Shown here: positions 34,421-46,562 of the stretch, piece by piece
How positions within the stretch are numbered: the first letter of the stretch is position 1
Layout: each line of letters opens with the position of its first letter
From: Paragonimus skrjabini miyazakii
Lineage: Eukaryota; Platyhelminthes; Trematoda; Plagiorchiida; Troglotrematidae
Assembly (NCBI GenBank): GCA_014338405.1
Contig: JTDE01000752.1
Span: 70,898 to 134,897 of the forward strand
Direction: 5' to 3'
DNA length: 64,000 nucleotides
Made by a program: the position numbers and the translations under genes
Notes under the pieces: generated by a model
What the model was told of the DNA's origin: nothing
What the model saw: only the letters and a program-made list of their open reading frames with translations
Database searches by the model: none

Positions 34421-36858
34421 TCCAAACCACTCCTTAGTAATACAGTTTTTTATTTATTAGTAACTGTGGTGGATTCCGGCGTGAACTAGTTTGGAGATTT
34501 CGCGGTGACAGTCGGTTCTTTTGGTCATTTGTGGGATTCCGTATGACAGCTGGACGGATGTGTAACGAGGTTTGCGTGCGTAATTCCCTGCGTGGATTTG
34601 CATCTCAGCTGGTAGACTGCTTATCGACGTTTGGCGCTCAGTTTTTATTGCCAAAGCCCTGAATTCTTAACAACTAGGTCTCCTGTAAATCATCAAGTCT
34701 CTGAAACTATATATTAGTTTGTAATATTGATGATATTACCATGTAAAATAAATAGTTTCAAAATCGCGAATGTCTGAAAACATTCCTGAATTGTGATTAC
34801 ATCAATTCCTCATATGACGAAGACTAATTAGTTACTATGTGTTTAGTGAATGAATGATATTCGTAAACTCATTCAACTGAGGAATATCAAGGCAATTGGC
34901 CGAACAGTCAAAACCGACGCCTTTTTGTGGATTAGGACATTCATGAAGTAGTTAAATTTTGTAGCCAATATATGGCTGTTTCAAAAGAATCTCCACAAAG
35001 AGAGCTACGACGTTCGCTGTACAAAAAAAATCATCTGACATGGATCATCTTGATTTTACCGAACTAACTAATGACGTTTATCTCTTTATCTTTGTTGATT
35101 AGACATTTACTGGTCAAGAACCTGGTGTCATAAGAGAATCGACTAACCATTCCATTACTTGATATCCATGAGGCTTATTTTACGGACTGGGTTTTTTCAA
35201 CTTTCGTGTTGCAGACAACGGAGCTCAGCTCACATCTAGCGAATACTCCTACTTTTGTTGAACAAAACTTTGTGTACCTTAGAACTATTTTGTTTCACTT
35301 CCAACCAAATTGTACGGTTGTGAGATTTGTGAAGGCTATGAAATAAGGTGCCTTCAAATGGTTAGGAAATCAACGTGAATAATGTACGGGGTCGGTTTTT
35401 GGCCAATTGTAGAATAACCGCAAATGCTTTTGTTCCGCGTAATATTCTTCAAGAAGGACTTAAACACATTATCCGAGATAATTAGGCCTTGGTCCCAGTC
35501 CGATAACGAGCTCAGGGTGATATCAGCGGTTACACTTCAGCTGTCTTGAAGAAGATTAAGCATTGGAGATATTGTAAAGAATTTCAGAAGTTGATGTCTA
35601 ATGTGGACTGGGTCTGTTGTTTTCGAACAAGGAGTTGAAGCGGAAAAGTTTCTTTGAAATACCAACCGGCGCTGTAGGAGCTGCAAACATAATGGAGCGA
35701 TGCAATCAGTCCGAACATCACACACAATTACCTCACGCTTCTGCCAAGCGCCTGGAGTGCGATACCCCAAATGTTTTGACGTTTAACACAACGATGTCAC
35801 ATGGATCCTTTGAAGAAATTGCGGAAAAGATGTCAGATTCTATAATAGTTATCACATGATAAGACGGCGTTATGGATCATGAATATGCTGAACTAGATCA
35901 TGATCGTTGTGGGTCGTCTTGATATGTTATGGCTCTGCCTCGTACCTGATAGGGTGTGTCTGCACCGGCCTTAATCATCCGAAAGTATGATTCAGTGCTC
36001 AAATGTTATCTATTTTCCTGTCTAGTTAAACGTGTTAAGAATACAACATATAAAATGAACAACGAACGACCCGTTAAAAGCAGCAAACGAACTCAAATCT
36101 AGCAAATCCGTGTTATTGCCAATGACTTCTTTTGAATTAGATAGCTATGATTCAGCCAATGACAGACAGAGCGGATGAGGTTACGGAGGTGGCATTCGGC
36201 CAGTACGTATTGGCCAGGTTGTGTCTTGAGTCCTTAGATAGGTGGGAAAATATAAGCTTGTGTAGAAAGCAGTAGTTCGGATAAAATGTTCCCAAGTGAT
36301 GTGCAAAAATAATGAAAGGTTATGAAGCCACATGCGGTAACCACGGTAGGAAGTCTTGATCACCATTTTCTAAAACAAAAAACACCAAAGATAAGAAAAG
36401 TCATCGACAGTAACTTTGCTCCTTCTGTGATTGTCTACTACAAGCATGGCTAGTATTCCATGATTATATTTCATGACTAGTGCTTTCATTCTAAACGTGA
36501 AAAATGTTTGTTCTGCATTCGGAATCTCCGATTTTATCGACTGTCCACATACTACGCTGACAGTTTCATTATCCTTATAAGAAAAGCATGCGGGGAACGC
36601 ACCCACAAACGTTGAATGGTAGAAAATGAATTGGTCATTGACATATGAACTGAATAAACGGAACACAGTTTGAAACGGTCCTCCTAATTTAACCATCCTT
36701 GCTAATAAACCACTTTCTCAAGCCTCTGAAAGTCAGTTTTTAAAACTCTTGATGTACAATTTTGGGATCCTTTTGACCACTGAGTCTCGTTGGTACGAAA
36801 TACTGAAGGTTTTAACGTTTAAAATTAAACATTTGAAAATTCAGTAACTGATAAATAA

Positions 36859-38502
36859 ATGAAGAAAGAGCACTATGTAGCCAAGATGGATGTGGTATTT
36901 TGTGATGCACGGAACTTCTAATTGGGTACCGGGCCTAGTAACAATTTCTCGATTGAAAAACGAATATCAAGGAAACTACAAATATTGTTGCTACATGGAT
37001 ATATTTCTGAGGCTCACTATAAGAAACTGAAACCAACAGGCACACAGACATCGAGGATGAGAGGTTCAGCAAAAACCCATAAGACGGGTATCCCAATACG
37101 ACCGATATTATCCATGAACAACTCGGCATACCACAAGCTAGCCTGATTGTTAGTGGACATCCTTAAACACGTTCGTGAATGGTTATCCTCTAATTGTGTT
37201 CGTAGTTCCTTTGAGCTAGCAGAGATTTTGAAGAAGAATTCAGTAAGTCCACAGATGTTGTACTCGGTCGATGTAGACTCTTTATTAATTAATGTACCAC
37301 TGCGTGAAACCGTTAAATTCTTATATGATTTTATTTTTAGTTAAAATGTAAATGTAGGTATTCCATTAAATCTTTTTAAGAATCTCATTTTTGCTTATAC
37401 AGAACACATTCCGCTTGAGTGCGAAGGTGTTAACTATAGACAGATTGATGGTGTAGCCATGGGTAGCCCACTGGCTCCCATATTGGCGGATGTATTTTTG
37501 AGAATGCTTGAAAGGCTATTTCAAGAAAGGATTTCGGGAGTCCTGCTTTACAAACGTTACGTGGACGACATTTTAGTTTTTACTGATGATTGTACTTTTA
37601 CTTCATTTTATAACTATTTGAACTCCCTCCACCCAAACCTCTCTGTATCTTATGAGGTGGAAGTTAATAATTGCTTGCCGTTCTTAGACATTCTTATAAC
37701 CAGATGCCAAGACGGTACATTGCAACGATCTGTCTATCGCAAGCCAACTTGGAGTGGACAATATTTGCAGTTCTCCAGCTTCGCACTTACTGCTTATAAA
37801 CGAGGGCTCCTGAAAACATTAGTCCACAGAGCCAGAATGATTTGCACTGCAGATCGATTGGAGACAGAAGAAGAGTTTATTGAGAAAACGCTGCTGGATA
37901 ACGGCTACCCTGAAAAGTTTGTGGATATCCACATTAAGATGAAAGAACCAAAAGTGGTAGGCTGCAGTGCACAGAAAAAGAACATATTTCTGCGAAGTGA
38001 ATTCAAAGGTGACCACCTAACTAACAACATTAGTCACAAATTGATGTCGGCGTTGCAGCGCACCTACCCAGCGGCCCAACTACGCATCCTGCTAAGCAAT
38101 AGAGGTTTGGCTCTTCATAGCGGCGATACACACTCAACTGGTCAGTCTGTCTCCCACGTAATCCACCAGTTCAATTGCAGTCGCAATGACGTCTACATAG
38201 GCAGGACAGATCGGCGTTTGCATCAACGTATGGCTGAGCACATTCCTAAGTGGTTATCAACGGCAATCTCAAAAGACGACCAATTGACTGTAACAAGCTC
38301 GAAGGCCCCGGCTTCATCGATCGCCAGGCACATTTTAGCAACCGGTCACATAGTTGACCCTGTTAAATCGTTCAAGATATTGTTACATAATCGCAACCCG
38401 AAACTGTTAGCGATTAGCGAAGCAATGCTCATCAAACAACATCGGCCAGTTTTGTGTGCACGGAAGGCGCTGACGCAATCAGTCTCCTTACCGTGGAATT
38501 GA
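36859..38502 (+). pseudogene. Penelope-like element, RT plus GIY-YIG endonuclease with three stops
   Basis: One frame carries a Penelope-like retroelement protein. In order: a decayed N-terminal segment with an AKMD motif; RT fingers with a SAKTHKTGIPIRPIL motif; motif A (SVDVDSLLINVPL at about 37264-37302); DGVAMGSPLAP at 37447; YVDD at 37558-37569; VYRKPTWSGQ; then a GIY-YIG endonuclease with YIGRTDRRL and a following EH (38191-38241); and the family end LCARKALTQSVSLPWN. Stops at 36919 (TAA), 37144 (TGA) and 37342 (TAA) interrupt the 5' part, while the last 347 codons are open. This class copies RNA and inserts using its GIY-YIG nuclease. The 5' end and the terminal repeats were not located. 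It is inactive as it stands, but it is the youngest-looking element in the window. Confidence 0.85.
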
Positions 38503-40140
38503 CTGAACGTTTAGGGCGTGAAAGGTCAGAACTATGTGGTTGGTTCGTTCAATTGTTGTTGCTATACGCAGTTTGTATAAAAATTGCTAGTTTTACGTTG
38601 TCGACTGATGAGAGTAAATCGAAATGTTAACATTTCGCGATATATGTCTTCTATCTGTTTTGACCAAATGGATTAAGGGAACTCAGTGTTTCAAATAAAA
38701 ACTCATTTTGTAGCTGTTCGACAGCACATAAAAACGATCAAGTTGGTATTCTTCAGAAGAGGTGCACTAACCTATTGTTGAACACCGTTTGTGATGTCCA
38801 CATTTTTAGGTGGCAAATGATCGTTAGAAAACCAAGTTATTTTACTTGATTGAGTTGTTTATTTTTTTCAACGTGTTGCTTATGTATTGCTTCCTTGTGA
38901 ACCTAGGTGATTCGGCTGGATTTCAAACAGCAACACGTGGTGCATTCTTTGATGCAGATGTTCAGCCAATTTAGTTAAAAATGTATACATCAGCATACTT
39001 GGTACATTGCTCAGAACTATTGATTCCTTGTAAAGCCCGCCTCAGAAAGTATACTGAATATTATTAGGTACAAACTCTTGAACCGCCAAGCGTAAGAGAC
39101 CATGAAAGATTTTCACCGGTTAAAGTTGTCTATACATATATATATATGTTCGTGGATTAGCGTGTGTAGTAAATGCAATGACATTCAATGTTCGCATAAT
39201 TATTCAATCGCATGAGGAAGTTGATCCCAGTCCTTCATATCCTCTGATATCCTTCGTGTCATTGCATAGTATAATGAAAATTCGGAGACAACTTCAGCTG
39301 TTTTTGCTAGACAAAATATTGAATTAAACTGTCACGTTGTCACATAAGTTGCATGTTTTTTGTAAGGCGGACAAATAAATAAACGTTCTATTCATAATTT
39401 ACGATTTCTTTAGATGAGTTTGTTTATTTACTTTCTGGTTCACAGAAAAACGGGCAACCGAATGCCATCGAATTTCTTTTCACATATGTAGTTACATAAT
39501 GGAAGCTTCTATCAAGCCCACATCCATATGCTTCTCTGGACACAGAAGGGACTATACTTGGCAAACCTCTAGGCAATTACCACTAAATGTTTCGGCTTGC
39601 ACAAAAAAATGAGAATAACTGTTGCTATGCTTGTCTAACAAGCAAGTACTATTTTAAAGTGCGTCCCATAACAAACACTACCGCTGCATTCGTTCATCTC
39701 TTTTCACTGATAGCCTAGCGAGATACATCTGAATTCACTTGGGGGATTCACTAACTCGTTTTTGACCATTACAGACGTGCTAACAAGTATCTTGCAATCC
39801 AGTAAGTACTGACTATAATCTGTAAGAATTATAGCTCAGTTGTTTTCAAAAAGAGCATTTTAAACCATCACTCATTAGGGGATTAGTAGACGAAGGCGAC
39901 TCAGAGAAATCTGCAACCTTGACATCTGGAACGCCCAGAGGCATAAACGTTTGTAGTATGCAGAGCATCATAACTAACCGATCACATACAGATATTCCAC
40001 ATTTGGACCTAGTTACCCACCCAGCCAACTGTGTCATATGGAATCCACCAAAGGATCCAGTTGATTGACTACCCAAGCAGGATTTCTCGATCAGTTCACG
40101 CTGTAGTCTACCAACGCCACCGATGAGCATTCACACTGAA
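38503..40140. other. Intergenic, short TA-rich tract only
   Basis: No gene seen. A short (TA)n tract lies near 39134-39146. A 95-codon minus-strand frame at 39846-40130, next to the SINE-A left end, has no recognisable motif. Confidence 0.5.
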
Positions 40141-40354
40141 TTACTGATAAGTAGTTTGGCAGATTTGATAATTTAAATGAGACCCAATTGTGAAAAGTCA
40201 GGGCTTCGGCTGGATTCGAACCAGCGACAGAAACACCATGCCCAAACGCGGCAAGTGCTCTGCGAGCTGAGCTACGAAACCACGCCGGAAGTCCTAACTT
40301 TTCGCAAAAGGATCTGTTCTAAATTATCAAATCTGCCAAATTGCTTATCAGTAT
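40141..40354 (-). mobile_element. SINE-A with terminal inverted repeats
   Basis: Minus-strand head: TTTCGTAGCTCAGCTCGCAG (A-box region, 40255-40275), B-box GGTTCGAATCC (40212-40222), then CTGACTTTTCACAATTGGGT. The element is bounded by 40141-40175 and 40320-40354. These are inverted copies of the SINE tail and differ at two positions plus one end base. An ordinary SINE has its tail at one end only, so this copy has a foldback layout. Confidence 0.75.
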
Positions 40355-41281
40355 TCCAACATACAAACATCTCAAAATGGTTAATTTATTATAACGTTGG
40401 TTTATCAACGTTTGGTTTCATTCACATCAAAGCATATAATCCATGTGAAAGTTCATTAAGCTTACACTGTTATCTTTTTCATCAGCGAGAAACGCACTCA
40501 CCTTTTTTGAAAAGCTAGATGTCCAACACATCAAATGTCCCTAAGTTTAAAAATTAACCTAAGGCGAAGCCTGGTTCGGTATTTGTCTCCTTTACTACTT
40601 GGCGCATGTTTTTTGACCCGTCCTCTTAGCCCCTCAATGCTCTCTACTTTTTGGTGTACTGTACTAGGTGCTGGGTATATTTTGTAACATAGGTTTAACC
40701 CCGAGCTCAGCCGCTCCCATTTAACCCAGATTCATTTGGGCCAAGCTGATAAACAAGAATCCGTCAAGCGACTGAGTTGTTTACGAAGTAAAGTCGAGTA
40801 TTAAACTGGGACGTTGTTAGTCACCACAAAAGTGACTTACAGATAAACCTGTTACTCTCACAACAACCGAGTTGTAGAGTTTTGGATTTTGCTTTTTTGA
40901 GCTTACGCACAGGTTTCGTTAAACTTGTCTTAACATAATTTTGTGCGATCTAAGACATATTTCTTTTATTGTATTTGTGTGACAGTTGCTCATCAGAATC
41001 AGCCAGTTGTGTATTGCGGTTGTTGACAATGTAGGTAACGATGCATAACGAAAATTCCTAGTGACCTTAAGTTCATTAAGCGAATCTGCCGGTTTTGCCA
41101 ACGTACTTTTGCTGACGAACACTGTGGGATTTAACTGGACGTAAATTGGTCTTCACTCGCAGTTGACAGCAGTTTATTCCTTTCTATAAGTATCCCAGTC
41201 AACATCTGTCTACATTATCGCATTTGTTACAAAGATTTGTCGCCAAACTGATGAAATCGTGATTACTAATAAATGGAGTGA

Positions 41282-41540
41282 GAATAACACAACGTTATGA
41301 ACAAGTAATACTCGACGTGACCACGTGACCTCTGTTCCTTTGTTAGTGTGATTTCAAATACAACACTCCTAAGGATTGCCACCCAAGGTGGTTGAAACGT
41401 TGAACATTACAACTTGCTCATAAGGTTGTGTCATTCTCAATTTATTTATCAATAACCTGTTACGCAAGAAACCCAAACTGTTTGACTTCATTCGTACTAA
41501 ATTTGGTGCAAATATCTTAAAATCGTGATTACATTCAGAA
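41282..41540. repeat. Dispersed repeat family C, copy 1
   Basis: It matches 52605-52870 in the same orientation. The best block is CAAACTGTTTGACTTCATT, followed by similar GCAC/ACTA..ATTTG and ATATCT segments. An upstream AACACAACRTTA block is in the same order. No coding content was recognised. Confidence 0.6.
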
Positions 41541-42714
41541 GACAACCGACTGTGGAAACTGTGGGCTGAGGTTAACCTACGACCACCAACAGGAATAATA
41601 TATAAAAAACAGAAATTCGTCCACACATTGAGCCGCGGAATCACATTGAGACCTTACAAACTCCAGATTTGTGCTCGGGCAACCTTTCATCTCACCGTTA
41701 CACGCAATCAACCAAGTGACCTTGGGGATTGATCAACTCGGTGTGGCTTTTAGCATAAAAAATACATATATGCTTGATTATCATCTTGGGTGCTGTACAT
41801 TTCACTACAGTGCTTTTTTACTCGGTTCCACTGAATACGTATTCCACGTTGTCTTACCTATAAATCACAAGTTTAGGACCTGAAAGGTTTTCAGAAATCT
41901 ACGACAATTGTGATAAAAAGTTTGTGAATATTTCTGGAATATTTAGAAAAACTGTTTCTCGTCGTTACCACGTTGTCATTCATCTTCCCGAACTTCCTTC
42001 GTGACTGAATCGGGGTAAGACAAACCAATGGCATTGAACTTGTGAAAACTATTCATGAAGCACATAATTGCTTCGTCGGCTAATTTTGCGCATCACTAAG
42101 GCCATTCACAGCAAGTGAACAACCAGGCAGAAATAAAATCGGACTTGCTCTCAGAAAATATCAAGTGGGTCATTTCATTTGGCTAAACCATAGGCATGTC
42201 GGTCAAATCACCTTATCTCCGCAACTCAGTTTCTTCGGAATAATGTCATTCTTAAACCTCTCAACATAAGTCTTCCAGACAATTCACGAGGGTCACAGAA
42301 ACTTGCATTTCCCTCACCGGAAACGTTTCTGAAACAACGAAGTTTCTTGACAATAAATCATTTGAGTGACGTCCGAATTCATACAAACGATGTGAAACTC
42401 TGAAAATGTTTTCACCAAAAGACTTCAAATGTCCATTCCAGAAATTGTTGAAATTCAAGCCGATTCAGAGATATAGTACATTAAGGAGAGGCATATGTGT
42501 GAGTTGGAAAATTTGGTAGCTGCTTGCCATAGCGCTAGGTGTTCCATATAGTCGGAAAGTGACGTCTGTACAATTAGTCGCGTGGTTAAACTGTTGGACA
42601 GGATATTGTCGAATACATAGTATGTTCTTTTGGAAATGTATTTGAATTATGTCACATACAGTTCACGACTGTAACCAGAAGATGTTAGTTCAAGTGTTCA
42701 GCAGGCACTTACTT

Positions 42715-42923
42715 AACTTCAAGTTGAACATCACCCACAACTGATCGCAGCTGTCGCATTCCCATAGACTTTCCAGTAGACTCCTTTCGAAAAGAAGCAC
42801 TAGACTCGAGTTTCGATCTCATTAGAGCTCGTCAGTAGTATATATCCTTGCCACTTCCAGGACTTGAACCACGGCCACGCTGTTCATGAGGCAACCATAT
42901 TTACCACTACACCAATGACCTCA
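42715..42923 (-). mobile_element. SINE-B: tRNA-like head plus hammerhead ribozyme body
   Basis: On the minus strand: a tRNA-like head with an A-box (TTGGTGTAGTGGTAAATATG) and a B-box (GGTTCAAGTCC), then a hammerhead core, then a body ending near GTGATGTTCAACTTGAAG. A pol III-type head followed by a hammerhead is the design described for the Sm-alpha SINE-like repeats of schistosomes. The body is repeated at 32730-32848. Confidence 0.72.
42797..42840 (-). ncRNA. Hammerhead ribozyme
   Basis: The minus strand reads CTGACGA, stem II (GCTCT/AGATC, one mismatch, AATG loop), GAAA, CTCGAG, then TC|TAGT. The 4-base ACTA before CTGACGA pairs with TAGT after the expected cleavage point to give stem I. 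Stem III is only the self-complementary CUCGAG, the very short form found in retroelement hammerheads that may work as dimers. All core positions (CUGANGA, GAAA, UH) are intact. Confidence 0.68.
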
Positions 42924-42978
42924 TATTAGGCACAACCGAACTGTCATTACTTAACTAACAAAAGAGTACGCAGGGAAG

Positions 42979-43182
42979 ATGCGTTCGCAGCAAGTCGATA
43001 TCCCTAATTTACAACACGAAGGGACGTGTAACTTTACACAATATAAAAATGTGGTGATGGAGGCCTTACGATCAAACGAAGTTATCTTTATTACCAGTGT
43101 GATTAAAAACAACGACATCGTGATAATGAATAAAGCAGACTACGAGGCGGAAGTAGATGAACATCCAGGAGGATGTCGATAA
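42979..43182 (+). pseudogene. Penelope RT N-terminal fragment
   Basis: A 67-codon open frame. VIFITSVIKNNDIVIMNKAD matches the Penelope-like RT N-terminal signature (…KGNDIVIMDKADY…). It stops after an EHPGGCR tail. It lies just outside the hammerhead SINE and is opposite to it in strand. Confidence 0.6.
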
Positions 43183-43720
43183 AATTAAATAGGAGATAAA
43201 GCTGAAACGTCGGTTATGAATAAAAATGAAACCGTAGTAAGTAAGTGTTTTCGTATCGTAATAGATGAGTTAGGACATGGAAAATAGTGTAGTTTAAAAC
43301 AGAAAACCAAATCACTCCAACGGTTGTATAAGTTTTCAATTTTGGACAATGCCCCAGTACCTGTCTAATTTATTATTATTGTGACTGGCTTTCGAAAACC
43401 TTCACAACGTTTTGTGGAAATCAAAAGATGAACCATGTTCTTGAGATTTCGAACGCGTTAGCTGTACGATTTAACACGCTACAGCTGAAAGCACTTTTGC
43501 CAATACCCAGTAATGACATTTACTCCAACTTGCAAGATCATATATCAGTAGGGGTACAGTATGAGAATCTTCCTCACCTATTATAAGATTTGCATGTTGT
43601 TAACTTAAACATTCACAATTGATTTAAAGAAAAGCTGACTGACATCGCTTAGGAGTCGAGTACGACAACATCAACTCACCGTCTTGAAACTGTAAGAAAG
43701 TGGTCGTGCTTAAACCTAAT

Positions 43721-45380
43721 CATTCTTCTGGTGTCTTAGTTATGGATAAAGCAGAGTATGCTCAAAAAATGTTGTCTTTACTTAACGATGAGCGCAAAGT
43801 CAAATGTATTTGCGAAATGAGAAGGGTGATTGATATAGAATGCTGAATAATTGGACACCTTGATTTAGTGCTCCGACATCGAATACTTGGAGGCACTTTC
43901 AAATCCATAAAACCCGGTAGTCGATCAACATTTACATTGTAAGGTTCACCCAAAACACATACCCGGAGTATCACTATGACCAATTTATCTATGTACAACA
44001 TCCCACAACACAAACTGGTTCGGTGTTTGGTACAGTCCCTGAAGCTATTATAACGGACATTTGACAGACATATCATCATAGACTCACTTGAGTTAGCTGG
44101 AGATCCCGACAAATTTAACCTAACAGGCAAGGCCATGTGTTCAATGGACGTAAATTCATTAGTTACAAATGTTGCAAGTGACGAGTGACTTCATGTACAG
44201 CCTGACCGAAACTGAAGGCTTTGGTATAAAAATTCTTAGAGATCTGCTGAAACTGCTTGTGTTACCATGCACGGAAGACGTAAGTTTTGGTTTTCAGAAT
44301 AAACTCTGTTGAGAAATTGATGAGGTCGCTATAAAGAACTTGTTAGGACGGGTTGTGGCTGACATTTTTCGTGTTAATGATAGAAAATCGATTTGCTAGA
44401 GAAATTCTGACATTGTCGGTAAACAGACGTTATGTGGATATCATCCTCATGCCAAATCAATGTCCGTAGAGAACAGATGTGGTGGCGAAACCATTGAACA
44501 CCTGTCACTCACATCTGACCGTCGCTTGGGAACTGGAGAAGATTGAGGGCCTATCGTCTCTACACATACACTTCAGTCGTAGGGGTGGTGACTCAATGAA
44601 ATATTCTCTGTATCGAAAGCCAACCTGAACTGCGCAGCACATTCTTGTTGTAAGCTTTTTCCTCGTGAAGAACAAGCGATCGTTGGTTAGATCATTGTTT
44701 ACACGCACCAAATGCATTTGCTCATAGTAATATGTTGTCAGAGTATTCTGATTACTCTCAACCACCTTGCACAATAAGGGATAGCCACTGAATCTTTTAA
44801 GTAGGCACGGCCAGAACCAAATGTCTGTATACAAACTTTCAATGGGGGAGAAAAAAGCAGATTGTGTTAGATAATTATTCAAATATGACATTTCCTTGCT
44901 TCGAAATACAAAATGTCTCGTCACATTGACTGAACGAGCCTGCGATGTAGCTGAAATCGTAGGCCTCGACCGAACCTGCAGGCTACCGACACCTTCATAA
45001 AAGGGGGGGGGCGACTTATTAGCGGCAACTCACATTCTGTTTATCAACTTACGTGTGACTTCAGTGAAAACTACACTGCAGGACCCGACAGGTTCCTGAA
45101 CTCTAGAGTAAGGGAACAACTGCCAAACTGGGTTATCAGTACCTAAATCAGTGGTCAAATTCCCTCCTCCCGCAGTCATGCAATTTTCTGGCCTTATCTT
45201 TCACTAGACGCAAGTTGGTCACCGATTAACGAATTATTCTGAGATCGACACTGAGGCTTATAATATTCTACACTGACCAACATTCCCTGCTTTCCGCGGA
45301 AGCGATTGCGAATGGTCACCTCAGACGTGTTTTGTGTGCACGAAAACAAGTATATGTAAGCCTCGGACTCTCGTAGACCT
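43721..45380 (+). pseudogene. Heavily decayed Penelope-like element
   Basis: Family blocks appear in order in shifting frames: VLVMDKAEYAQKMLSLL (43731 on); KVHPKHIPG (about 43940); FNLTGKAMCSMDVNSLVTNV (44113-44172, motif A); EIDEVA (about 44318); RRYVDIIL (44425-44448, with the catalytic YVDD reduced to YVDI); YRKPT (about 44617); KRSLVRSLFTRTKCICS (about 44672-44722); and the C-terminal end VLCARKQVY (about 45330). It has many stops and frameshifts. The order and length fit one old copy, although the fragment at 42979 repeats the first block and so belongs to another copy. Confidence 0.65.
45118..45144 (+). mobile_element. SINE-A tail scrap inside Penelope remnant
   Basis: CTGCCAAACTGGGTTATCAG followed by TA matches the SINE-A tail TGCCAAACTACTTATCAGTA with three differences. 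It is short and could be chance. Confidence 0.3.
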
Positions 45381-45458
45381 AAGACTTTTGAGCTATATTC
45401 TCCACCCCATTCGTTGTTTTCTTTCTTCACCCGCGATCCACCGGTTCTATATACACAG

Positions 45459-45671
45459 TCCTGGTTATTGTTACCTAATGCCGAAAAGGTAATAGAAGAT
45501 TATAGTAGCAACCAGCGTACGTATTCTTACTGGATCCTTCAAAGTTATGAAGGGAACCAACTTCCATGTCGCCATTTATTATTAGACGAGGCCAGACAAT
45601 TCTCCGCACGTCATACTATCTTGGAAATTAAAGGACTTTTATCTAACGAGCAAATATTAGCTGAGATAGCG
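45459..45671 (+). CDS. Candidate exon of unknown protein, 71 codons
   Basis: An open segment between TATACACAG| (acceptor) and GCG|GTATGT (donor), phase 0 at both ends. The peptide begins SWLLLPNAEKVIEDYSSNQR and is rich in charged helix-forming residues; it contains two Cys/His-free blocks and ISLEIKGLL-like hydrophobic spacing (ILEIKGLLSNEQILAEIA). I do not recognise the family. It follows directly after the Penelope remnant and no partner exon was found. It could be an exon of a nested gene or a chance open frame. Confidence 0.35.
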
Positions 45672-46094
45672 GTATGTTTGGATAGGAACATCTATTTTTA
45701 CATTTCAAAATGGTGCATCCAAAAACAAAGACTAGCCAAGTGATTTGTAAGAGTCGCTGATTTAACAAATATGTTTATGCCATAAGTTTGGGAGATATTA
45801 TTGAGTAAACGTAAAAACCCGTCAAAAATGTGGTGGCCTATTTTGGACGAAAATGTTTGATCAATAAACGAAATAGGTTTGAAACACTTCAATGAGAGAG
45901 GCTTCGAATCAGATGAGTGACAGATTTCGGATCTAGTAGTAACCAGCTGCCACTTTTGGTCTGCCTGATCCATAATATAGGACGGAGTCTCAAGACCACC
46001 GTATGTCACAAGGTTGCAGACGTAGTAAACTGTACATAATATGTATTGATAACATAATAATACGTAAAACAACATACTATAATAATATATAGAA

Positions 46095-46216
46095 GAGACC
46101 CAATTACGAAAAATCTGGACCTCGGCTGGGTTCGAACCAGCGACAGAAACAACATGCCCATACGCGGCAAATGCTCTACCAGCTGAGCTACGAAGCTACG
46201 AGCCACTTATCAGTAA
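46095..46216 (-). mobile_element. SINE-A, tRNA-derived SINE copy
   Basis: The best tRNA-like head in the window. The minus strand has TTCGTAGCTCAGCTGGTAGA (A-box), B-box GGTTCGAACCC (46128-46138), then CCAGATTTTTCGTAATTGGG. The right edge has ACTTATCAGTAA, a partial copy of the tail in the same inverted position as at 40.3 kb. It resembles a tRNA for about 75 bases but has no acceptor-stem pairing. Confidence 0.72.
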
Positions 46217-46562
46217 TAATAATAAGTAATATACAGATATATAGTATATGATGTTACAGTTGTAACATAATAGTCTTGGCTACAAATCCATTTACCATGA
46301 ACAGGTTCATGGTTGCGCTGAAAGCCCAATGTTCTGTACGGTGTTGTATCTGTATGGTGATACGGTTAAAAACAAGATAGAGTAAATGAATTATTGCTTA
46401 TGCTGTTATGAAAAGCACCGTGGAATGGAAAGGTATTGTTTTTATTTCATTAAAAGAAGGGATTTTAAAACCTTCTCGTGGGTTCTTGAATGTAATAAAC
46501 ATCGAGACTCTTTTTCGGAGAGGGATGATATTGTATAAATCCTTGATGCATCTCAACGGTTT

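Larger units (their letters stand above)
26090..36858. other. Intergenic, mostly unrecognised
   Basis: It starts with the presumed 3' UTR of the RSK gene. It then holds one hammerhead-SINE body (32730-32848) and a small SINE-A scrap near 34.4 kb. Open frames such as 29310-29633, 33086-33403, 35617-35859 and 36370-36696 have no domain or splice support and were not called. Confidence 0.5.

Noticed and set aside
40177..40518. 113-codon ORF
   Set aside because: Its first half is the antisense of the SINE-A head; a shadow of the repeat.
42845..42923. Functional tRNA (Asp/Glu/Gly-like) gene
   Set aside because: Only the internal promoter boxes match; there are no paired stems around them, and it runs straight into the hammerhead body.
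45194..45430. 78-codon minus-strand ORF
   Set aside because: Antisense shadow of the Penelope remnant, whose C-terminal end is readable on the plus strand here.
46095..46216. Functional tRNA gene
   Set aside because: A- and B-boxes are present, but the 5' and 3' ends do not form an acceptor stem and the sequence continues into the SINE-A body shared by other copies.
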